Shown piece after piece: positions 38,772 through 48,786 of a stretch of DNA of 64,000 nt; within the stretch, counting starts at the first letter, position 1; every line of letters begins with the position of its first letter. The notes under the pieces were generated by a model. The model ran no database searches, was not told where the DNA came from, and worked only from the letters and a program-made list of their open reading frames with translations. A program made the translations under genes and the position numbers. Source of the DNA: Allorhizobium pseudoryzae (lineage in GTDB: Bacteria; Pseudomonadota; Alphaproteobacteria; Rhizobiales; Rhizobiaceae); the NCBI RefSeq assembly GCF_011046245.1, contig NZ_CP049241.1, positions 3,426,001 to 3,490,000 of the forward strand. The letters are read 5' to 3'.

Positions 38772-39851
38772 ATGGCCCTGACCCAGAGGATCGCCCTCAG
38801 AAGCCGACCTGTCTATTCCGGTTTGCGCTGGACGTTGCTGTGCGGCTTCATCGCCTTTACCGGCGTGCTCTACATGCTTGTCTTCGAGGCGGAAGGCGCC
38901 TTCTACATCGGCTCCATCTATGCGCTCGCCTGCAGTCTGCCGCTGATCCTGTTCGAAAGCGGCAAGTTGATGCCCGATCTTCTGGAACGGGTCCGGCGGT
39001 TTTCGACGCCCGCCTATTTCCTGACCAGCCTTGCCATCTATTTCGTTCTCTCCGGTCTCGGTTTTGCCGCGGCAGGGGTGTTCATCAAGCTCACCGGGCT
39101 CGTCGATGCCGGATGGAAGCAGTTGCTCGTGCTGCGGCCGCCGGCCTTTCTCTATACGCTCGTTTTCTTCCTGGCCGGCATCACCATCATCCGCGTTCGT
39201 CAGCTTCTGGGGCGGCGCGCCTTCCTCAGCCTGGTGACCGGACGTTACCGCCGTCCGATCGAGGAGGAACGGGTTTTCCTGTTCATGGACGTGGTGGGCT
39301 CCACCGCCTTCGCCCGCCGATACGGCGACCTGCGCGCCCAGGAATTCCTTGGGGAAGTCTTTGCCAGCCTTGCGCCGCATGTGCGCAAGCATCATGGCGA
39401 GATCGATGATTATGTCGGCGACTGCGTCATCGTCACCTGGCCGATGAAGGAAGGGATCGACCGGGGGCGCTGCATCCGCTGCCTCTACGATGTCCTGGAC
39501 GACATCGAACGGGACCGCGACTGGTGGCAGAAACAGTTCGGCATCGTGCCACAGCTTTCGGCGGCGCTGCATGGCGGACCGATCGTGACTGCCGAGATCG
39601 GCGTCTTCCATCACAAAATCACCTATTTCGGCGATGTGGTGAACACCACCGCCCGCATCGAGACCCTGTGCAAGAGCCTCAAGCAGCCGCATCTGATTTC
39701 GCAGGACCTGTTTGCCCGTCTGACATTGCCGGAGGGAGTCGAGGCCGAACCGCAGGGTGCGCATGCGGTGAAGGGACGCGACGAACCGCTGAGCGTGCTG
39801 TCGCTGCGGCGAACGGCATCGGAGAAACCGTCGCTGCCTCTGGCGTCGTGA
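38772..39851 (+). CDS. Membrane-bound class III nucleotide cyclase
   Basis: 359 residues. Four membrane helices occupy residues about 17-140, then a cyclase homology domain. The metal-binding Asp residues are D173 (FLFMDVVGSTAFA) and D217 (DDYVGDCVIVTW), and the Asn/Arg pair is in YFGDVVNTTARIE. The position that holds the substrate-specifying Lys in adenylate cyclases is Asp213. No catalytic residue of the transition-state pair is lost. Nucleotide specificity is therefore uncertain. It is monocistronic between the DUF2891 gene and ppx. Confidence 0.88.
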   Translation: MALTQRIALRSRPVYSGLRWTLLCGFIAFTGVLYMLVFEAEGAFYIGSIYALACSLPLILFESGKLMPDLLERVRRFSTPAYFLTSLAIYFVLSGLGFAAAGVFIKLTGLVDAGWKQLLVLRPPAFLYTLVFFLAGITIIRVRQLLGRRAFLSLVTGRYRRPIEEERVFLFMDVVGSTAFARRYGDLRAQEFLGEVFASLAPHVRKHHGEIDDYVGDCVIVTWPMKEGIDRGRCIRCLYDVLDDIERDRDWWQKQFGIVPQLSAALHGGPIVTAEIGVFHHKITYFGDVVNTTARIETLCKSLKQPHLISQDLFARLTLPEGVEAEPQGAHAVKGRDEPLSVLSLRRTASEKPSLPLAS

Positions 39852-39877
39852 CGCTCTGCCACGACGCGCGCTTCCCA

Positions 39878-41398
39878 TTATTCGAACACGAAAGCGAGCC
39901 GCTTGCCGGTCAGTTTCGAAAGCTGCTGCAGGCGCCCGTCCAGCCGCTCGCCCGAAAAATTCGCATATTCATGCGGCACGACGAGATCGAGATCCAGATC
40001 CGGATTGTTCGAGCGCCGGAAGTAGAGGTGGTTCACGACACCCGGCATCGAGGCCGAGAACAGGTAGACGACGCGCAGCAGCCCGCCGAGCAGCTTGGCG
40101 AGCGACAGGAGGCGCGGCGTGGCAATCTGCGACAGCGGTCCCGTCGCGCCATCGTCATGCAGCCCCTCGAAGCGGTAGTAATTGGCAAGCGCCAGATAGG
40201 CGCGGCCCGGATGGGTGATGCCGACGAGCGACGAGTGGGCGATCAGGTTCAGCGCCTGCAGCCCGCGGTAATCCGGATGGGCGCGCCAGCTGATATCGGC
40301 CAGCAGGCAGGCGGCGCGCCGATAGCGGCCCTCTTCGTCGGTCTCGTCGATACCGAACATCGGCACCATGCGACCGGTCCATTCCGCCAGTTCGCGCGCA
40401 TGTTCCGGCGAGCGGGCGCGGAGGATCGCCAGCTGGTCTGCGGCGAGAAGCAGCGGGTCCTTCTGCTGTTCCTCCGGCGGAAGCTGCGAGTAGAGATAGC
40501 CTTCCCGCACGCCCTGGGCAGAAAACACCACGCGCGCCGGCTTCATGACCGACAGCACTTCCTGCATGGCCACGGCGCCGAAGGGCAGCAGCGCGCGGCG
40601 GTTCTTGGAGACCGACTGCCAGGCCGGGTCCTTGGAATCCTTCGAGAGAACCACCTGTTCGAGGAAGTTCAGCATCTCGTTGAGCTGCAGTTCGTACCCT
40701 TGCATCATGTGCAGCGGATACTGGGTGATTTCCATGTGCAGCTTGGCAATGTTGCGCCAGGTGCCGCCGACCGCATAAAAGACGCGCCCCTCCCCCTTTT
40801 CGAGGAAACCGACATTCTTCACCTGCGCACGGGCGAAACTGCGCGCCTTCTGCAGCGAATTGCCGGAAATTTCTGAGAGCCGCAGACCGCCGAGCGGCAG
40901 CGTGATGCCCTTGCCGAAATCCTCGTCGCGGATATCGATGAGTTCCAGCGATCCGCCACCCAGGTCACCAGCAATGCCGTTCACGCCATTGAAGCCGCTG
41001 ATCACGCCGAGCGCAGAATAATAGGCTTCCTGTTCGCCGGACAGAACCTGCACCGGCTGGCCGAGGATCTCTTCAGCGGCCTCAATGAAGGCCGGACCGT
41101 TCGAGGCTTCGCGGGCCGCCGCCGTGGCGAGCACGAAGATGCGGGTGGCGCGCGCCTGGTCGGAGAGCGCGCGGAAGCGGCGCAGTGCGCTCAAGGCACG
41201 GTTGACCGCCTCTTCGTCCATCCGTCCGCTGGAGCCCAGGCCCTTGCCCAGACCGCACAGGACCTTCTCGTTGAACAGAATTGTCGGCGAGCGGGAGAGA
41301 TCCTCGTAGATCACCACGCGAACGGAGTTCGAACCGATGTCCACTACGGAAACAGGAGCGCTTCCGGGGAGACGCCCCTGAGCTTCAGATCGTACCAT
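39878..41398 (-). CDS. ppx: Exopolyphosphatase (Ppx/GppA family)
   Basis: 506 residues. The actin-like phosphatase domain has VVDIGSNSVRVVIYED near the N-terminus and GDLGGGSLELIDI near 140-152. A C-terminal HD-like helical domain follows. Degrades polyphosphate and possibly pppGpp. The start lies six bases after the ppk stop, so ppk and ppx are one transcript with opposite activities. Confidence 0.94.
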   Translation of the reverse strand: MVRSEAQGRLPGSAPVSVVDIGSNSVRVVIYEDLSRSPTILFNEKVLCGLGKGLGSSGRMDEEAVNRALSALRRFRALSDQARATRIFVLATAAAREASNGPAFIEAAEEILGQPVQVLSGEQEAYYSALGVISGFNGVNGIAGDLGGGSLELIDIRDEDFGKGITLPLGGLRLSEISGNSLQKARSFARAQVKNVGFLEKGEGRVFYAVGGTWRNIAKLHMEITQYPLHMMQGYELQLNEMLNFLEQVVLSKDSKDPAWQSVSKNRRALLPFGAVAMQEVLSVMKPARVVFSAQGVREGYLYSQLPPEEQQKDPLLLAADQLAILRARSPEHARELAEWTGRMVPMFGIDETDEEGRYRRAACLLADISWRAHPDYRGLQALNLIAHSSLVGITHPGRAYLALANYYRFEGLHDDGATGPLSQIATPRLLSLAKLLGGLLRVVYLFSASMPGVVNHLYFRRSNNPDLDLDLVVPHEYANFSGERLDGRLQQLSKLTGKRLAFVFE

Positions 41399-41404
41399 AC
41401 GTCA

Positions 41405-43606
41405 CTATTTCTTGCGTGCGGAGATCAGACCCGCAATCAGTTTCGGCGCACTCGACTTCAACGCTTCCCCGCGACCGGACAGGCTGGGGTTTGTCATGAA
41501 ATACTGCTGCGCATTGAAAGGTTCCTCACCGGGGCGAACTTCCAAGCGGCGCGACGTTCCATCGGGCAATATCTCGTAGCTCTGCTGGTTGTCAATCAGG
41601 TTGCCCAGCATGATCTGCGACAGCACCTGTTCATGCACCGTCGGGTTCAGGAGCGGCACCAGCGTTTCGACACGCCGGTCGAGATTGCGCGGCATCATGT
41701 CGGCGGAACCGATATAGACCAGCGCCTTTTCCGAGGGCAGGCCCTGGCCGTTGCCGAAGCAGAAGATGCGGCTGTGTTCGAGGAAGCGGCCGACGATCGA
41801 CTTGACGCGGATATTGTCGGAAAGACCCGGAACCTGCGGGCGCAGGCAGCAGATGCCACGCACCACGAGATCGATCTCCACCCCTGCCCGGCTGGCGCGG
41901 TAGAGCGCATCGATGATCTCCGGATCGACCAGCGAGTTCATCTTCATCCAGATGGCCGCCAGCCGCCCGGCCTTGGCGTGTCCGAGCTCTTCCTCGATGT
42001 GGCGCAGGATGCGTGAGCGCAGCGTATAGGGAGACACCGCAAGCTTCATGCTGGCTTCCGGCTCGCCATAACCGGTGATGAAGTTGAAGACATTCGCCAT
42101 GTCGTGGGCGATGGTCGGGTTGCAGGTGAAGAAGGAGAGATCGGTATAGATCTTCGCCGTCACCGGGTGGTAGTTGCCGGTGCCGAGGTGGCAGTAGGTG
42201 CGAAGCTTGCCATCCTCGCGGCGCACCACCATCGACATCTTGGCGTGGGTCTTGAGCTCGATGAAGCCGAAGACGACCTGCACGCCGGCGCGTTCCAGGT
42301 CGCGGGCCCAGCGGATGTTCGCCTCTTCATCGAAGCGGGCCTTGAGTTCGACGAGGGCCGTCACCGACTTGCCCATCTCCGCCGCATCGATCAGCGCCCG
42401 GACGATCGGGCTGTCGTTCGAGGTGCGGTAGAGCGTCTGCTTGATCGCCAGAACATCCGGATCGCGTGCCGCCTGGAGCAGGAACTGCACCACCACGTCA
42501 AAGCTCTCATAGGGGTGATGAACCACCATGTCCTTTTCGCGGATCGCGGCAAGACAATCGCCGGCGTGTTCGCGGACGCGCTCCGGAAATCGGGCGTTGT
42601 AGGGTTCGAAACGCAGGTCGTCGCGCGGCGCCTTGGCGATTTCGGACAGCGTGTTGAGGGCCAGAAGACCCGGCAGAACCGCGACGCGATTGTCCGGCAC
42701 GCCGAGTTCCTGCACGACGAACTGGCGCAGCGACGCCGGCATTTCGGAGTCGGTCTCGATGCGGATGACCTTGCCGCGGCGGCGGCGCTTCAGCGCCGTC
42801 TCGAAGAAGCGCACCAGATCTTCGGCCTCTTCCTCGACTTCGATATCGCTGTCGCGGATGATGCGGAAGGTGCCCGCCCCCTTCACCTCGTAACCGGGAA
42901 ACAGGCGGTCGATGAACATCGACACCACGTCTTCCAGCGTGATGTAGCGGATGATCGCACCTTCATCCGGCAGGCGGATGAAGCGGTCGAGCGTCGGCGG
43001 CAGGCGCAGAAGCCCGGTCATCGGCTCGCGGCCGCTCTTGCTGTCGAGCTGCAGGCCCATCGAAAAGCCGAGGTTCGGAATGAACGGGAACGGATGGGCC
43101 GGATCGATGGAGAGCGGCGTCAGGATCGGGAACAGGTTGTCCTCGAAGTCGCTCGCCAGCCAGTTGCGGTCCTCGTCCGACAAAGCCGACGGGCGCACGA
43201 TCAGGATATCCTCGCGTGCGAGATACTGCTGCAGCACGGCAAGCGAGGCCTGCTGTTCCATCTGCAGGTTGTCGATCTCCTTGAGGATCTCGTCCAATTG
43301 TTCGGCCGGCGTCTTGCCGTCCGGGCTGCGCACGACGATGCCCTGGCGGACCTGGCCTTCGAGCCCCGCGACGCGCACCATGAAGAATTCGTCGAGATTG
43401 GCCGCCGAGATGGACAGGAAGCGCACGCGCTCCAGAAGCGGATGATCCGTGTTCAGCGTTTCTTCCAGAACGCGGCGATTGAACTGCAACCAGGAAAATT
43501 CACGATTGATGAAACGATCCGGGCTCTCCAGAAGGTCGATGGCATCCTGATGGGCGGCAGCCTCCACCGGCCTATCCTGCGCTTCCGACATCTGATCCAT
43601 CGTCAT
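41405..43606 (-). CDS. ppk: Polyphosphate kinase 1
   Basis: 733 residues from the ATG at 43606. Polymerises ATP gamma-phosphate into polyphosphate. Recognisable segments are the N-terminal [17 protein letters not shown], the catalytic His region [13 protein letters not shown] with the autophosphorylated His, and the second [10 protein letters not shown]. The open frame extends about 94 codons upstream but that part is not protein-like. It lies between hdaA and ppx. Confidence 0.96.
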   Translation of the reverse strand: MTMDQMSEAQDRPVEAAAHQDAIDLLESPDRFINREFSWLQFNRRVLEETLNTDHPLLERVRFLSISAANLDEFFMVRVAGLEGQVRQGIVVRSPDGKTPAEQLDEILKEIDNLQMEQQASLAVLQQYLAREDILIVRPSALSDEDRNWLASDFEDNLFPILTPLSIDPAHPFPFIPNLGFSMGLQLDSKSGREPMTGLLRLPPTLDRFIRLPDEGAIIRYITLEDVVSMFIDRLFPGYEVKGAGTFRIIRDSDIEVEEEAEDLVRFFETALKRRRRGKVIRIETDSEMPASLRQFVVQELGVPDNRVAVLPGLLALNTLSEIAKAPRDDLRFEPYNARFPERVREHAGDCLAAIREKDMVVHHPYESFDVVVQFLLQAARDPDVLAIKQTLYRTSNDSPIVRALIDAAEMGKSVTALVELKARFDEEANIRWARDLERAGVQVVFGFIELKTHAKMSMVVRREDGKLRTYCHLGTGNYHPVTAKIYTDLSFFTCNPTIAHDMANVFNFITGYGEPEASMKLAVSPYTLRSRILRHIEEELGHAKAGRLAAIWMKMNSLVDPEIIDALYRASRAGVEIDLVVRGICCLRPQVPGLSDNIRVKSIVGRFLEHSRIFCFGNGQGLPSEKALVYIGSADMMPRNLDRRVETLVPLLNPTVHEQVLSQIMLGNLIDNQQSYEILPDGTSRRLEVRPGEEPFNAQQYFMTNPSLSGRGEALKSSAPKLIAGLISARKK

Positions 43607-43694
43607 CCCCCATTGTTCGACGGGAACCGGCAATCGAAGCGACGCCGGCCATCCCGTTGGCCCGTAACCTTTTTCAACGACGCAACTGTGACAG

Positions 43695-44405
43695 TCAATC
43701 GCCGCCCGCCTCGCCGGCAAAGCTTTGCAGCACCTCGGCGGCGAGCGCGCGCGTGATGCGCGTGCCCCGCGCCAGCGCCAGCCGGTCGAGCTGCTCGACC
43801 ACGCCCTGCGCCGCTTCCATCGATCGCTCCATACGGGCGACGATATAGGCAACAATACGGTCATCGATATGAAGCTGGCGATCGGCAAACAGCTTGATGA
43901 TCACCTGGCCGAGCAGATCCTCGTCCGGTTCGCCGATTTCGATGACGGTCGCCGCCTTCAGGCGCGAACGCAGATCGGGCAGCGTGACCGGCCAGGACAT
44001 CGGCCAGAGCCTCGCCGTCATCAGGAAGGTATGCCCGTTTTCGCGCACGCTGTTGATGACGTGGAAAAGCGCGTTTTCGTCAAAGCCGGCGCGATCGGCA
44101 TCCTCGAACAGCACGGGACCCGCAGCGGCAGCGGTGGCAGCCGCCGCGCCTGCCAGGGGATGGATCGGGGTGGCGCCGGCCTTGTCCTGCCAGATATGGG
44201 CGAGATGCGATTTTCCACAGCCCGCCGGCCCGGTCAGGATCACCACGGGCGCCCGCCAGGCCGGCCAGGCATCGATCATGGCAACGGCCGCGCTCAGTTG
44301 CGGCGCGACGAGCAGGTCGTCGCGGCCGGTCGCGGCATCATGAGTCAGCGCGAGCGGCAATTGCTCGGCACGCTGACGCTTCTGTCTGTCTAGCGTCTCA
44401 GTCAT
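43695..44405 (-). CDS. hdaA: DnaA-like replication initiation regulator HdaA
   Basis: 236 residues. An N-terminal clamp-binding motif QLPLAL (15-20) precedes an AAA+ ATPase region with Walker A GPAGCGKS (59-66) and a degenerate VLFEDADR Walker B. Stimulates DnaA-ATP hydrolysis after initiation. No DNA-binding domain IV follows, as expected for Hda proteins. Begins immediately after the upstream permease gene's stop (ATG adjacent to the stop). Confidence 0.93.
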   Translation of the reverse strand: MTETLDRQKRQRAEQLPLALTHDAATGRDDLLVAPQLSAAVAMIDAWPAWRAPVVILTGPAGCGKSHLAHIWQDKAGATPIHPLAGAAAATAAAAGPVLFEDADRAGFDENALFHVINSVRENGHTFLMTARLWPMSWPVTLPDLRSRLKAATVIEIGEPDEDLLGQVIIKLFADRQLHIDDRIVAYIVARMERSMEAAQGVVEQLDRLALARGTRITRALAAEVLQSFAGEAGGD

Positions 44406-45557
44406 TCAATCTTGCGTCGGAGGTTGATTGAGAGCCTTCGCCTCGACATCCGCCCTGTCATCCCAAGGCAGCGCGGCGGAATGGCCGTAATAAATATCGC
44501 TCTGAAGATACCGCGAGATGGCGAAACGGACAAGCACGCCGACGACGGCTGCCGCCGGAACGGCGATCAGCAGCCCGACGAAACCGAACATCGCGCCAAA
44601 CGCCAGCAGCGCAAACATCAGCCAGACCGGGTGCAGGCCGACGCTGGAGCCGACGAGCTTCGGCTGCAGGATGTTGCCCTCGATGAACTGGCCAGAAAAG
44701 AACACGCACATCACCGCAATGATCCAGGGATATTCCGGCCAGAACTGCATCAAGGCGACACCGACGGCGAGCACCAGCCCGACCAGCGATCCGATATAGG
44801 GAATGAAGCTGATCATGCCGGCGACGAAACCGATCAACAGGCCAAAATTCAGCCCCACAATGGACAGGCCCACCGCGTAATAAATGCCGAGGATCAGGCA
44901 GAGCGAGCCCTGGCCGCGGATGAAGCCGGAGACCGCATCGTCCATCTCCCGCGCCAGCTGGCGGATCGTCGTGACCTGGTCGCGTGGGATCCAGCTGTCG
45001 ACCTTGGCGACCATACGGTCCCAGTCGAGCAGGATATAAAAGGCGACGACCGGGGTAATGATGAGGAGCGAGATGACATCGACGATGGTTTTTCCCGAAT
45101 TCCACAGCTGGTTCAGCAGCCCGCCGAGGAAGCCGGCGCCCTCGCTCATCAGGCTTGAGAAATTCTCCTTGGCCGTCTGGATCTGAGTGACGATCCAGTG
45201 CGGCAGGAAGGAGTTTTCCGGGCTTGCGATCAGTTGCTGCAACTGCGTGATATATTGCGGCAGGATCTGCGCAAAATCGGCGAACTGGCTGATGATCAGC
45301 GGGATGACGATCATCAGCGCGATCGCAAACATCAGCACGAAGCCGACCAGGATGACGACGGTCGCCATGAGCCGCGACAGGCCGCGCCGCTCCAGCCAGT
45401 CGGCCACCGGATCCAGGAAATAGGCGAGCGCCATGCCGGCCACAAAGGGCAGAAGAATGGTGCGGAAGGCGAGCAGAAACGCGATGAACAAAGCGAGCGC
45501 GCCGAGCCAGAAGAGCACGTAGCGCCTGAGCCGTGCACCGCTGATGTGATAGGCCAT
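44406..45557 (-). CDS. AI-2E family transporter (PerM-like permease)
   Basis: 383 residues from the ATG at 45557, GGGGAAG upstream. Seven or eight hydrophobic helices typical of the PerM/YhhQ group, including the conserved PYIGSLVGLVLAVGVAL and FIEGNILQPKLVGSSVGLHP near the C-terminus. Family name refers to autoinducer-2 export, but function is not established for most members. Its stop abuts the hdaA start, so it co-transcribes with hdaA, ppk and ppx. The open frame extends upstream into the purM side but lacks protein character. Confidence 0.9.
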   Translation of the reverse strand: MAYHISGARLRRYVLFWLGALALFIAFLLAFRTILLPFVAGMALAYFLDPVADWLERRGLSRLMATVVILVGFVLMFAIALMIVIPLIISQFADFAQILPQYITQLQQLIASPENSFLPHWIVTQIQTAKENFSSLMSEGAGFLGGLLNQLWNSGKTIVDVISLLIITPVVAFYILLDWDRMVAKVDSWIPRDQVTTIRQLAREMDDAVSGFIRGQGSLCLILGIYYAVGLSIVGLNFGLLIGFVAGMISFIPYIGSLVGLVLAVGVALMQFWPEYPWIIAVMCVFFSGQFIEGNILQPKLVGSSVGLHPVWLMFALLAFGAMFGFVGLLIAVPAAAVVGVLVRFAISRYLQSDIYYGHSAALPWDDRADVEAKALNQPPTQD

Positions 45558-45761
45558 CCCGCTTCCCCGTTCTCTGTGGCAGTGCAAACAGGGATGGCGT
45601 AGCTTCACGACAAGGTCAAGGCAGAGCCGCATTTTGCCGAAATTCACCGGATGACCTTGGAAAACCGGGGCTCGTGACGCTCGACCCTTGCATCCGGCGA
45701 CACTCCGTGCAATGGCGACGCTTCTTCCAGGACATGCTTCCAGCACATGCGGAGACGGGCA

Positions 45762-46835
45762 ATGAGCGATACGGGCAAGAACGGTCTCACCTACAGCGAT
45801 GCGGGCGTCGATATCGACGCCGGGAACCTGATGGTGGAAAAGATCAAGCCCGCCGTGCGCTCCACCCGCCGCCCCGGCGCCGATGGCGAGATCGGCGGCT
45901 TCGGCGGCCTGTTCGACCTGAAGGCGGCCGGTTTCACCGATCCGGTGCTGGTGGCGGCCAATGACGGCGTCGGCACCAAGCTCAAGATCGCCATCGACGC
46001 CAACCGGCACGACACCGTCGGCATCGACCTCGTCGCCATGTGCGTCAACGACCTCGTGGTGCAGGGCGCCGAGCCCTTGTTCTTCCTCGACTATTTCGCC
46101 ACCGGCAAGCTCGATCCGGAACAGGGTGCGGCGATCGTTCTCGGCATTGCCGATGGCTGCCGCCAGGCCGGCTGCGCGCTGATCGGCGGCGAGACCGCCG
46201 AAATGCCCGGCATGTATTCCGATGGCGACTACGACCTCGCGGGCTTTGCCGTGGGTGCCGCCGAACGCGGCCAATTGCTGCCGACCGGCGACCTGATGGA
46301 TGGCGACGTCATCCTCGGCCTCACCTCCTCCGGCGTGCATTCCAACGGCTTTTCGCTGGTGCGCAAGATCGTAACACTCTCCGGGCTCGACTGGGACGCC
46401 CCTGCCCCGTTCGCCGAGGGCAAGACGCTCGGCGAAGCCCTGCTCACCCCGACCCGCATCTATGTGAAGCCGCTGCTGAAGGCGATCCGCGCCACCGGCG
46501 GCATCAAGGCGCTCGCCCACATCACCGGCGGCGGCTTCCCGGACAACATTCCGCGCGTGCTGCCGGACAATCTGGCCGCCGAAATCGATCTCGACAGCAT
46601 TCCCGTCCCGCCCGTCTTCTCCTGGCTTGCCAAGACCGGCGGCGTCGCAGCCCATGAAATGCTGCGCACCTTCAACTGCGGTGTCGGCATGATCGCCGTC
46701 GTCTCCGCTGCCAATGTTGCTGCAGTGACCGAGATTCTCTCGGCGGAAGGCGAAGTCGTGGTGCCGCTCGGCCGGATCGTTACCCGTGCCGAAGGCGCGG
46801 CCGGCACCGTCTACAAGGGCACGCTGGCTCTATGA
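45762..46835 (+). CDS. purM: Phosphoribosylformylglycinamidine cyclo-ligase
   Basis: 357 residues from the ATG at 45762, GGAGACGGG upstream. Closes the imidazole ring of AIR in purine synthesis. Conserved segments are [40 protein letters not shown] and the [11 protein letters not shown] loop. The stop overlaps purN by four bases (ATGA). Divergent from the permease-hdaA-ppk-ppx operon across 204 bases. Confidence 0.97.
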   Translation: MSDTGKNGLTYSDAGVDIDAGNLMVEKIKPAVRSTRRPGADGEIGGFGGLFDLKAAGFTDPVLVAANDGVGTKLKIAIDANRHDTVGIDLVAMCVNDLVVQGAEPLFFLDYFATGKLDPEQGAAIVLGIADGCRQAGCALIGGETAEMPGMYSDGDYDLAGFAVGAAERGQLLPTGDLMDGDVILGLTSSGVHSNGFSLVRKIVTLSGLDWDAPAPFAEGKTLGEALLTPTRIYVKPLLKAIRATGGIKALAHITGGGFPDNIPRVLPDNLAAEIDLDSIPVPPVFSWLAKTGGVAAHEMLRTFNCGVGMIAVVSAANVAAVTEILSAEGEVVVPLGRIVTRAEGAAGTVYKGTLAL

Positions 46836-47488
46836 TCACGGCCCGGAAGCGCGTCGTCGTTCTGATTTCCGGCAGCGGCTCCAATATGGTGGCGCTGGCG
46901 GATGCCTGCGCCTCCCCGGAATTTCCGGCCGAGATCGTCGGCGTGCTCTCCGACAAGGCGACCGCCGGCGGCCTTGCGAAGGCTGCGGCGCGCGGCATTC
47001 CGACCGTCGCCCTGGAGCGCAAGGCGTTTGCCAGCAAAGCCGAGCATGAGGCGGCGGTTCTTTCCGCCCTTGCCGAGTGGAAGCCGGATCTCGTCTGCCT
47101 TGCCGGCTACATGCGGCTCCTGTCGGCAGAGTTCATCCGGCCCTACGAGGGGCGCATCCTCAACATCCATCCGTCGCTGCTGCCGCTGTTTCCCGGCCTG
47201 CACACGCATCAGCGGGCGCTCGATGCCGGCGTGCGGGTGGCCGGCTGCACCGTGCATTTCGTCACCGAAGGCATGGATGAAGGCCCCTCGATCGCCCAGT
47301 CCGTCGTTCCGGTCCTGCCCGGCGATACCGCAGACAGCCTTGCCGCGCGGGTACTGACGGTGGAGCACAAGAGCTATCCGCTGGCCCTCAAGCTGGTGGC
47401 CGAAGGCCGCGTGCGCATGGGCGCCGATGGCAAGGTCGAGCGGGACGCAGCCGTGGTCGGCGCCGACGAGATGCTCATCAGCGCCTGA
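46832..47488 (+). CDS. purN: Phosphoribosylglycinamide formyltransferase
   Basis: 218 residues. Transfers a formyl group to GAR. The catalytic Asn/His/Asp are in [18 protein letters not shown] and [13 protein letters not shown]-terminal [19 protein letters not shown] binds phosphoribose. Translationally coupled to purM. Confidence 0.96.
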   Translation: MITARKRVVVLISGSGSNMVALADACASPEFPAEIVGVLSDKATAGGLAKAAARGIPTVALERKAFASKAEHEAAVLSALAEWKPDLVCLAGYMRLLSAEFIRPYEGRILNIHPSLLPLFPGLHTHQRALDAGVRVAGCTVHFVTEGMDEGPSIAQSVVPVLPGDTADSLAARVLTVEHKSYPLALKLVAEGRVRMGADGKVERDAAVVGADEMLISA

Positions 47489-47499
47489 CCCTTTTCCCG

Positions 47500-47928
47500 T
47501 CAGATCCGACCGGCCAGCACGCGGTCATGGAAGACCATGCCGGCGACCATGGCGATGACGAAGACCAAAGGCGTCAGATACCCCATGGAGAGCGCCGACA
47601 GCGCCGGACCGGGGCAGAAACCGCCGAGCCCCCAGCCGATGCCGAAGACCGCCGAGCCCAGCACCAGCGGCAGATCGATGCGGCGGTTCGTCGGGATGTG
47701 GAAGACCTCACCGAAGACCGGTTGTCTCATTCGCTTCACCAGCAGCATGCCGGCCATGGCGACCATGACGGCACCGCCGAGGACGAAGATCAGGCTCGGG
47801 TCCCATGCGCCGAAGAGATCGAGAAACCCCTGCACACGGGCCGGATCGAGCATGCCGGACAAGGCGAGGCCAAAGCCGAACAGGGTGCCGCAGACGAGTG
47901 CGGCGAGCGGTTGCGCGAAACGGTTCAT
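47500..47928 (-). CDS. YeeE/YedE family sulfur-compound transporter, half 1 (PmpB-like)
   Basis: 142 residues from the ATG at 47928. Four hydrophobic helices. The sulfur-handling motif GGFCPGPAL near residue 110 has the conserved Cys. In the YeeE/TsuA family such Cys relay thiosulfate across the inner membrane. The gene overlaps the preceding half-transporter by a base at the stop/start, so the two halves are probably co-translated as a complementary pair. Confidence 0.88.
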   Translation of the reverse strand: MNRFAQPLAALVCGTLFGFGLALSGMLDPARVQGFLDLFGAWDPSLIFVLGGAVMVAMAGMLLVKRMRQPVFGEVFHIPTNRRIDLPLVLGSAVFGIGWGLGGFCPGPALSALSMGYLTPLVFVIAMVAGMVFHDRVLAGRI

Positions 47929-48335
47929 CAGAGGCTCCCTCTCAGGATGGTGACGGTGACGATGCCGGCCGTCAGGAAGGTGACGACGGCGACCATGGAC
48001 CGCGGCGACAGACGTGCGAGGCCGAGCACGCCGTGGCCACTGGTGCAGCCCGACCCCATGCGAGAGCCAATGCCGACCAGCAGCCCGGCGACGACGGCGA
48101 GCGGCAGGCTGGCGGTGATCGTCACTTGAGGCCAGGCGCCGGTGACGGCCAGGTAAACGAGCGGCCCGAGAACGAGCCCGAGCACGAAGGCGCCGTTCAG
48201 CCACGGCAGAGAACCCTCGGCAAGACGCCCTACAATGCCGCTGATGCCGGCGATGCGTCCGGTCAGGATCAGGTAGGAAATAGCCGAGAGGCCAATCAGC
48301 AGGCCGCCGGCAAGGGATGGCAGGTAGGTACTCAT
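47928..48335 (-). CDS. YeeE/YedE family sulfur-compound transporter, half 2 (PmpA-like)
   Basis: 135 residues. Helical membrane protein with the motif [15 protein letters not shown] near residue 92-106, the second conserved sulfur-handling Cys. Begins one four-base overlap (ATGA) after bigR, and its own stop is shared with the next half. Together they likely import or release a thiosulfate-like compound under BigR control. Confidence 0.88.
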   Translation of the reverse strand: MSTYLPSLAGGLLIGLSAISYLILTGRIAGISGIVGRLAEGSLPWLNGAFVLGLVLGPLVYLAVTGAWPQVTITASLPLAVVAGLLVGIGSRMGSGCTSGHGVLGLARLSPRSMVAVVTFLTAGIVTVTILRGSL

Positions 48336-48673
48336 AAGGATTTGTCCTCGGAACAGAAGATGGCGAACAGCGCGCCGATCAGTTGTGCGGTCTTGGCCTC
48401 GGTCAGGGCATAGAAGATCTGCTTGCCCTCGCGGCGGGTATCGACGATGCCCGCCTCGCGCAGCACCGTGAGCTGCTGCGACAGCGTCGGCTGGTGCACG
48501 TCGAGCTTTTCCTCCAGTTCACCGACCGAAAATTCGCCTTCGACCAGCGTGCAGGCGAGCATCAGACGGACCGGATGCGCCAGAACCTTGAGGTGTCCGG
48601 CCACTTCGGTGGCGCGCTCCTCCATGGCTTTCGGGCTCATCCCGTGTGCCGGTTCCATCTCAGACAGGTCCAT
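48332..48673 (-). CDS. bigR: ArsR-family sulfur-responsive repressor BigR
   Basis: 113 residues. Winged helix with recognition segment LDVHQPTLSQQLTVLREAGI and wing RREGKQIFYAL. Two Cys, C41 in LACTLVEG and C107 in FAIFCSED, match the redox/sulfide-sensing pair of BigR. The palindrome at 48693-48723 directly upstream should be its operator. BigR in Agrobacterium/Xylella represses genes for sulfide detoxification. Here the operon has the two YeeE halves but no blh/sulfur dioxygenase gene. Confidence 0.93.
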   Translation of the reverse strand: MDLSEMEPAHGMSPKAMEERATEVAGHLKVLAHPVRLMLACTLVEGEFSVGELEEKLDVHQPTLSQQLTVLREAGIVDTRREGKQIFYALTEAKTAQLIGALFAIFCSEDKSL

Positions 48674-48692
48674 GCGCGCATCGTCTCCGCGA

Positions 48693-48723
48693 TCAATATA
48701 TATTATATGATAATGTATATTGA
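48693..48723. promoter_or_regulatory. BigR-box palindrome
   Basis: AT-rich arms TCAATATATATTAT and ATAATGTATATTGA, inverted with one mismatch per arm around a 3-base centre, 20 bases upstream of the bigR ATG. Symmetry, composition and position fit a BigR operator overlapping the promoter. Confidence 0.82.
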
Positions 48724-48786
48724 CGAGACATTCAAGGGCGATCTGCGGGAAGATCGCGAGACTCGGTTAGCGCTTGGAATGAAGGA

